Source: Alteromonas_E sp964230255
GTDB lineage: Bacteria > Pseudomonadota > Gammaproteobacteria > Enterobacterales > Alteromonadaceae
Direction: 5' to 3'
DNA: 11,422 bases
Assembly: GCA_964230255.1 (NCBI GenBank)
Contig: CAXRGW010000134.1
Location: 1-11,422, forward strand
The notes beneath the pieces were generated by a model. That model searched no databases and was not told where the DNA came from. It was given only the letters and a program-made list of their open reading frames with translations. Of the stretch, positions 6,069-11,422 are shown one piece after another (the stretch's first letter is position 1; each line of letters opens with the position of its first letter). The position numbers and the translations under genes were made by a program.

Positions 6069-6455
6069 TTGGGGAAACGGAAAAGTCGTGTTTTTGATAT
6101 ACCCGTCTTAAGCGAAGCGTTAATTCAATCCATCGATACCGTAAGGAAAAATACCAAGAAAGCAGACCTACTTTGTTGGTTAGGCGGCGAGGAATTTGTC
6201 ATACTGGTGACCAGTGAGAAGGAGATTGAATTTGAACACGTTGCAGAACGGTTACGGCAAGTATTGGAATCTCACGAGATGCAAACGGCTGGGCATGCGT
6301 TTTACGTTGTTGCCAGCTTTGGTGTTGCATATATTCGAGCCGAATCGGCGGCAGTTGAAAATGCGGTTAATGATGCAGACTAGGCGCTCTATGAAGCCAA
6401 GCACATTGACCGTAATCGTGTAGTTGTTTCACGTCCGACTGCGCTGCATATGTAA
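6069..6455 (+). pseudogene. Truncated GGDEF (diguanylate cyclase) domain, interrupted by TAG
   Basis: Diguanylate cyclases make cyclic di-GMP. Here only the second half of the domain is left. Translation from TTG 6069 gives a short unrecognised lead, then 'VLSEALIQS', 'KADLLCWLGGEEFVIL' (GGEEF at residues 39-43), 'HVAERLRQVLE', 'ASFGVAYI' and 'AVNDAD'. An in-frame TAG follows at 6381-6383, exactly where AD.ALY..AK is expected, and the reading continues as 'ALYEAKHIDRNRVVV' to TAA at 6453-6455. The N-terminal half (D.D.FK..ND..GH..GD) and any sensor or membrane part are absent, so no active enzyme is expected. The last 27 bases overlap the end of the convergent hydrolase gene. No ribosome site precedes the TTG. 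Confidence 0.8.
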
Positions 6456-7481
6456 GGATGATATCCGGCTATATAGACCTTCAAACAAGGCCCAGTGCTG
6501 ATAGTCGGAGAAATCCGTTGTATTCACAAACATAACGATCACCGTATCAGTATCTGCATTATATCTGGCGATACTTTGATAACCAGGAACAAGTCCCGTA
6601 TGGCTTCGCGGATAAAGTGATGCGTAAATTGCGTCCTCTTTTTGAGAGAGTAGTTGTGCAGTATTTAACGCCTTAATAAACTTACCGACGTCTTCGGCAG
6701 TAGCAATCATAGAACCGTAATTAACGGTTTTCATATCGCCTGGAGTGTCCTTGTGATAGCCACTGATCAGATCACTTAAATTAACATCGCTCAAGCTAAA
6801 AAAAGTGCTGTTTAAGTTTAGCGGTAAAAGGACCTCGTCTTTAATCACTTGTAATTTGTCATTCCCAGTAACCGCGGCAATAATTTCAGCAATCAGCAAA
6901 TAGTTTGTATTGGAGTATTCGTACCCGTGACCTGGTTGAAAAGAAGCGGGTAACCCTTCAATCAAAGCCAACGCTTCACCCGTAGTAGAGCTAGGCGCAC
7001 CCCAAAAACCCGCTGCGTTGGTAAAATTTGGAATGCCACTTTGATGCTGGACCAGCATACGTAATGTGATGGCATCTGCATTTTCTATCTTCGTCGGTAA
7101 ACCGGGTAGATATTCAGCTAACGTCTTATCCAATGACAATCGACCGCTTGCAACGAGTTTCGTTACTGCAACCGCATCGTATAGCTTACCTATGCTGGCG
7201 ATCTTAAATAAGGTATCGGGCTTCGTTGGCACCGAAGAACGGCGCTCATGCAGTCCAGTGGTATACAATTGAGCGGATTGCTTACCTTGCTGGATATACA
7301 CAATGGCGCTATCAAAGCCGTATTCAGTAATGTTTTTAACTTGCGCGTCTAGTGAGTCGGGTAACGGCGTTAATTGTAAAACCGTTAGACGCCACGGCGG
7401 TAAAGTAACAGTCGCGTATAAACCGATGGCTAATATCGCGAGCCGCAACAGCAACTTCTTATTGTAATCTATGCGCACCAT
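6429..7481 (-). CDS. Membrane-anchored serine hydrolase, beta-lactamase / DD-peptidase fold
   Basis: This 350-residue protein has one N-terminal hydrophobic segment (about 8-29, after KK), which acts as a signal anchor and would put the enzyme in the periplasm. Three active-site motifs of the serine beta-lactamase/penicillin-binding (class C-like, Pfam Beta-lactamase) family are present: SIGK (96-99, nucleophile Ser96 and Lys99), YSN (189-191) and HTG (294-296, the KTG-equivalent). Family markers 'GRLSLDKTLAEYLP' (~113-126) and 'LRMLVQHQSGIPNF' (140-153) also fit. It may hydrolyse a peptide, ester or amide; true beta-lactam resistance is not implied. The ATG start (7481-7479) has only a weak ribosome site (AAAAGA). 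It lies 72 bp downstream of the hybrid sensor gene on the same strand, so co-transcription is plausible. Its 3' end overlaps the GGDEF remnant. Confidence 0.9.
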   Translation of the reverse strand: MVRIDYNKKLLLRLAILAIGLYATVTLPPWRLTVLQLTPLPDSLDAQVKNITEYGFDSAIVYIQQGKQSAQLYTTGLHERRSSVPTKPDTLFKIASIGKLYDAVAVTKLVASGRLSLDKTLAEYLPGLPTKIENADAITLRMLVQHQSGIPNFTNAAGFWGAPSSTTGEALALIEGLPASFQPGHGYEYSNTNYLLIAEIIAAVTGNDKLQVIKDEVLLPLNLNSTFFSLSDVNLSDLISGYHKDTPGDMKTVNYGSMIATAEDVGKFIKALNTAQLLSQKEDAIYASLYPRSHTGLVPGYQSIARYNADTDTVIVMFVNTTDFSDYQHWALFEGLYSRISSLHMQRSRT

Positions 7482-7553
7482 TGTATGAGTCTTTTATCGC
7501 CAAACTAAGACAGATAATAAGCGAATAAAAAACAAACGCAGCTACTTTTCGAT

Positions 7554-10500
7554 TTAGATAACTTCCACTGACTTTACCTGCGGCTTCCTAGTGCTTTGGA
7601 TGAATTCGCTCGGTGTAACGCCAAACTCTTCTTTGAAACACGAGCCAAAATAGGAAGCAGAGGTAAAGCCCACATCAAAGGCAACATTGGCAATATTGCT
7701 AGATTCTAGAAGTAGTCTTTTAGCTTTTTTCAATCGATAGAGACGCAAAAAAGCGGTAAAACTTTTGCCGATAAGTTGATTCAGTTTTCGGTTCAACTGC
7801 CTGTCAGTGCAATTTAGTGCGGTTGCGGCAATCTCTCGATTATAGCTATCACTTTGATAGTGCTTTTGTGTAGTCAATAGCAGCTTCATCATAAAGCGAT
7901 GGTCTTTCTCACTGCTGAATTCTGGTATTTCAATATCATCCAAGTCTATCTTTGAGTGAACGCCCCGGCTATCAAGCGCATTATCCACAGCGGGATCGAC
8001 AGCTGTATATCGCGCCAACTTAAACTTTAACTCTGCAGGGTTAAAGGGTTTGGCGAGATAGTCATTCGCTTGTGCTTTAAGGCCTGCAAGTTTGGACTCT
8101 TCATCTGCAAGCGCAGAAATGAGAATAATTGGGATGTGCTCTGTTTGCGGATTGGCACGTACTGCTTGGGTTAGCTCAATGCCAGACTTAAAGGGCAAGT
8201 TAACATCTGCGATAATAGCGTCAGGTTGTAACTTTAGCGCCATTTCTATACCTTCTTTGCCATTCGCGGCGCGTAAGCACTGATAATCATTGGCTAATAA
8301 TGAAACGATAAAGCAACGCATGTCCTCAACGTCTTCCACTACAAGCACTGTTTTTCTCTCAGTACCTGGCACTTCTTGATTCACAGTGTTTTCACTGTGG
8401 GCTCCCTCCATAGGGTTTATGTACTCAGCTTTATTTTCATTTGTTTTGCTAAGGGGCAGAGACACAGTAAATACCGTACCTTTCCGCTTACGGCTTTTCA
8501 CGTCAATTTCGCCGCTATTGCGCTCAACAAATTCTTTTACTACTGCTAATCCCACTCCGCTACCGGGAATGTTTTGGTGCTCCTTCAAGCGCGCAAATCG
8601 CTCAAAGATAGTCGCGACATCATCCTCCGCAATGCCTTCACCACTGTCTTCAATCGTTATCTCTACATACTGACCTTTGACTCGAACCCGAATTTTTACT
8701 TCAGAGTCGATAGCGGAATATTTAATCGCGTTAACGACAATATTAGAAAATATTTTTTCAAAACTGTCGGGTATTACATCAACATAAATGTTGTCTCTCC
8801 CACTCAATAGCGGCTCGATACGCTTGTGTTTAAAAAGTGGCTGTAACGATTCAACAAGTTTTCGCAATGCAGCAATGACATCGATATGTTCCTTCGCCGT
8901 TCCTTCTTTATGCTCTAAATTTTCTAGCTCGAGTAACTGATCGACTAATAATCTTAAACGCTGGGTATTGTTCAATGCGGCTTGTATTTTTTTGCCATCA
9001 CGCTCTGACGCATCACTGTCGGCAACCTCATTTAGCCAAGCAATTATTAAGGTTAACGGAGTGCGGATCTCGTGTGAGATATTAGTAAATAACCCCTTTG
9101 TTTTGTCCAAGCGTTCTTTGATAGCTTCATATTCAACCTGCAGTGCATGAGTTTTTTCAGCGGCAAAAGCCTCGAGTTGCTGGTTACGCACCTTTACTCG
9201 AAACTGCTGCCAATAACGGAAACTAAAATACAGCCCAAGCGCACTTAACAAATACAGTGCAAAAGCTTGATAGCTTAAGTACCAAGGAGGTAAAACGTTT
9301 ATTGCAACTGACGTTATCGGTTGCGGAACGTTGGATAGATTATTTACAGCACGAACTTGGAAGAGATATGCGCCGTAAGGGAGTGCTGAAAAGATTGCCT
9401 TAGAAAATCCCTCCGGTTGTGTTTTCCACGTTTCAGTTAAGCCCAAAAGGCGATATTCGAACGTTAAATATTGATGATCAACGGTATCTGCTGCTGAAAA
9501 AGAAAATTCCGACAAGTAAGCCGAGTTAGGAACGTAATAACTCAACTGATCATTTTCAATAACAGGCTTAATAGCGGTACTTTGGTCCTGACCACTACCA
9601 ATGTAACTGCTGATGCTATCGATTTGTACACGGGCGAGTTGGGTTAATTGTTTATCTAATAATTCATTGAGTAACGGCAGATAAAGCTGATAAGCTAATT
9701 TGTCGCCGACTACATTGAGCATTTGTCCGGCGGGATCCAGCGACAAACCGTCATATTCGAAATCCCGGTCAAACATACCAAACCTAGCATCGACCTTTTG
9801 CACCCAAAGTTCACTGGGGTTAGCGCGATACAGACCATTATTACTGGCTATCCAGAGGTTACCAATGGGATCGGCTGCGATAGAGCGAATATAGTTCGCA
9901 TTGAGTAAATTATTCAGCTTTGAGGGTATCAAGCGACCGGTTTCTGGCTCAATAATCATAATTCCACTACCACTGGTACAAAAGTAGTAGGTATCAGTAG
10001 TCGATTGTGCAACGCAATCAATCGGTATATCTTCAGATAGCAATGAATGATCGTAGGTTTGCCAAGTCATGGTGTCTCTTGAACTAAAAACGCCGTTGTA
10101 GTAGTCCACAGCAAACAGCCTTCCTGACGTGGAAGCAATATAATCAGCATTGAAGTTTGTCGCGAGTTTGACTGGTTCAGATTGTCCAGCCATGGTATAC
10201 AGCCCACCATTTACATCAAGTAAAACCGGCGTTGAGTCGACGGTTACTAATTGCTGTAAATCCACAGGAAACGAAGTGACTTGAACAATTTCACTTGTCG
10301 CTAAATCAAACAGTACAACGTAGTTGTCGGCAACGATCCAAGCGGAATATTCATCGAGTAACGCAATATCTTTTACCGGATTTTGTATATCCGCAAACTC
10401 TACTAATGAATAGGTGTTTTGTTCTAAAGCGACATAAACCCTGTGGTTAGACAAAGCCAAACTGGTGTTATTGTATTGACTTAACTTGTCGATACGTTGA

Positions 10501-11422
10501 GTTTCCCCGTCATCGTCCACAACAACCTTTCGATCTATCGCATGAGCTAGGTTATTCAACCAAGACATTCCATTCAGGGGCGTCGCAAACACTAAATGAT
10601 TGGACGGCGTTCGAGCGGTTGCCTCAATATGTGCAATGCGATTCATGTCCAACGAATGTTGTTGTGGATGATCTGTAAGTGGCAACAGTGTGTCTGTTGA
10701 TAAGATTCGAGTAGTCGAGCCTGAAACCAACAAAGACTTGGAATCATGGCGAATTGCAGTAGTAATGTTTTCTTCAGCATAAAGATGAGCGCTTAATGCT
10801 AGGCTCTGAGCATCGAATAAATACAGGTAAAGACCGTGATCGGTAGCTACCGCTATGGTCTCTGGCCCGATAAGAGCAATTTGATTAATTATCAATCCTG
10901 TTGTGTTGGGGGTAACAGGAAGAGCAGAGGTCGCAATGTGGCGGCCAGCTTTATCTATAACAAATATACTTCGCCCCGACGAAAATATGATGTCATTAGA
11001 ACGCGTGATTACGTTAAAGATATTCTCGCCGTTAAAAATCGATTTTATTTTGTCGCTCGGGGGTGCTGTCAGGTCAATCAAATCTACGCCATCAAAACTA
11101 GCACTTAGCCATTGACTACTGGGCAATTCAGCTAAGCCATAGACAAAATCTGAGGTAAGCCCATTAGTAGTATCGAGTTGACTCAATCGAGCGGTCTTAT
11201 AGTCAAATATAAATAATCCTTGCCCCAAAGTTGCAACTAATAAGATATCGCCTGTTTCAGCAATTGCAGATATCGGCACCGAAACCTGTTGGTTAACTAG
11301 TTGAAACTTTTCGATACTTTCGCCAGCGAGATAGAAAAGGCCATTCTCACTGCCTATCCATAGTTTGTCTTGACCCTGATACAGACTATGAATAATCCCT
11401 AATGATTGTTTGTTTGATGTGT
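7554..11422 (-). CDS. Hybrid two-component system protein: propeller sensor, histidine kinase, receiver, AraC output (N-terminus cut by window edge)
   Basis: The frame is open from the right edge to TAA at 7556-7554, giving 1288 residues. A GTG at 11279 is not the start, since propeller repeats continue upstream (LWIGSENGLFYL at the edge). Numbering is from the first full codon. Residues 1 to ~585 are Reg_prop-type beta-propeller repeats (LWIGS..GL, LWIASNNGL). A Y_Y_Y domain follows (~632-710), then one membrane helix (~714-734). Next comes HisKA with 'SHEIRTPL' (His783 phosphoacceptor) and HATPase_c with N-box Asn897, 'DSGEGI' (925-930) and 'GSGVGL' (953-958). The receiver has 'VVED' (~1027-1030), phosphoacceptor Asp1072 and Lys1124. 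A C-terminal AraC HTH (~1190-1278) ends 'FKEEFGVTPSEF'. All catalytic residues are present. By architecture it senses a periplasmic ligand and directly controls transcription. Such hybrids are best known from Bacteroidetes glycan use; the ligand here is unknown. Confidence 0.93.
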   Translation of the reverse strand, partial: TSNKQSLGIIHSLYQGQDKLWIGSENGLFYLAGESIEKFQLVNQQVSVPISAIAETGDILLVATLGQGLFIFDYKTARLSQLDTTNGLTSDFVYGLAELPSSQWLSASFDGVDLIDLTAPPSDKIKSIFNGENIFNVITRSNDIIFSSGRSIFVIDKAGRHIATSALPVTPNTTGLIINQIALIGPETIAVATDHGLYLYLFDAQSLALSAHLYAEENITTAIRHDSKSLLVSGSTTRILSTDTLLPLTDHPQQHSLDMNRIAHIEATARTPSNHLVFATPLNGMSWLNNLAHAIDRKVVVDDDGETQRIDKLSQYNNTSLALSNHRVYVALEQNTYSLVEFADIQNPVKDIALLDEYSAWIVADNYVVLFDLATSEIVQVTSFPVDLQQLVTVDSTPVLLDVNGGLYTMAGQSEPVKLATNFNADYIASTSGRLFAVDYYNGVFSSRDTMTWQTYDHSLLSEDIPIDCVAQSTTDTYYFCTSGSGIMIIEPETGRLIPSKLNNLLNANYIRSIAADPIGNLWIASNNGLYRANPSELWVQKVDARFGMFDRDFEYDGLSLDPAGQMLNVVGDKLAYQLYLPLLNELLDKQLTQLARVQIDSISSYIGSGQDQSTAIKPVIENDQLSYYVPNSAYLSEFSFSAADTVDHQYLTFEYRLLGLTETWKTQPEGFSKAIFSALPYGAYLFQVRAVNNLSNVPQPITSVAINVLPPWYLSYQAFALYLLSALGLYFSFRYWQQFRVKVRNQQLEAFAAEKTHALQVEYEAIKERLDKTKGLFTNISHEIRTPLTLIIAWLNEVADSDASERDGKKIQAALNNTQRLRLLVDQLLELENLEHKEGTAKEHIDVIAALRKLVESLQPLFKHKRIEPLLSGRDNIYVDVIPDSFEKIFSNIVVNAIKYSAIDSEVKIRVRVKGQYVEITIEDSGEGIAEDDVATIFERFARLKEHQNIPGSGVGLAVVKEFVERNSGEIDVKSRKRKGTVFTVSLPLSKTNENKAEYINPMEGAHSENTVNQEVPGTERKTVLVVEDVEDMRCFIVSLLANDYQCLRAANGKEGIEMALKLQPDAIIADVNLPFKSGIELTQAVRANPQTEHIPIILISALADEESKLAGLKAQANDYLAKPFNPAELKFKLARYTAVDPAVDNALDSRGVHSKIDLDDIEIPEFSSEKDHRFMMKLLLTTQKHYQSDSYNREIAATALNCTDRQLNRKLNQLIGKSFTAFLRLYRLKKAKRLLLESSNIANVAFDVGFTSASYFGSCFKEEFGVTPSEFIQSTRKPQVKSVEVI

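Noticed and set aside
7482..7553. Terminator or promoter between the hybrid sensor and hydrolase genes
   Set aside because: No stable hairpin with T-run and no properly spaced -35/-10 pair could be found, so co-transcription remains open.
7066..11115. Several plus-strand open frames of 60-95 codons opposite the hydrolase and hybrid sensor genes
   Set aside because: They are antisense shadows of strongly supported genes and show no motifs or ribosome sites.
11277..11279. GTG as the start of the hybrid sensor gene
   Set aside because: The frame stays open to the window edge and encodes another clear propeller repeat upstream, so the true start lies outside.

Overview
The window looks like accessory chromosomal DNA of a gammaproteobacterium, probably a marine Alteromonadales-type organism (Shewanella/Alteromonas relatives). 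This is inferred from moderate GC, gene style, a HipBA pair, an IS3-family relic, a GGDEF remnant and a membrane-anchored AraC regulator next to a DUF2306 gene. Protein similarity was judged by eye only, so the taxonomic guess is soft.

Layout. (1) 1-1014, minus strand: the N-terminal 338 residues of a multi-pass membrane AraC-type regulator, cut by the left edge. It is divergent from (2) 1239-2093, plus strand, a seven-helix DUF2306 membrane protein. The 224-bp gap between them carries short direct and inverted repeats. (3) 2341-4143: a hipBA toxin-antitoxin operon. Its promoter has a consensus -10 and two related operator-like repeats, one directly upstream of the -35 and one covering the -10 and probable start site. 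hipB and hipA overlap by ATGA. (4) 4276-5080: a dead, shrunken IS3-family element with recognisable terminal inverted repeats. Its orfA and orfB are frameshifted, stopped and internally deleted, and all three DDE positions are replaced. (5) 5229-5906, plus strand: a 225-residue protein of DUF6933-like appearance with a TTG start. (6) 6069-6455, plus strand: the C-terminal half of a GGDEF domain with an in-frame TAG, a pseudogene whose tail overlaps the convergent next gene. (7) 7481-6429, minus strand: a membrane-anchored serine beta-lactamase/DD-peptidase-fold hydrolase. (8) 11422-7554, minus strand: a hybrid two-component system protein (beta-propeller sensor, Y_Y_Y, one membrane helix, histidine kinase, receiver, AraC DNA-binding domain), cut by the right edge.

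How they fit together. Regions 1-2 look like a regulator and its target. Region 3 is a self-contained addiction or persistence module. Regions 4-6 are a decaying zone of insertion and gene loss. Regions 7-8 lie on one strand 72 bp apart, so the hydrolase may be co-transcribed with, or controlled by, the hybrid sensor. I saw no CRISPR array, tRNA or rRNA. I found no clear case for a wholly new system. The strongest items for a second look are the hipBA operator architecture, the hybrid sensor/hydrolase pair without an obvious sugar-use locus, and the DUF6933-like gene beside the IS relic.
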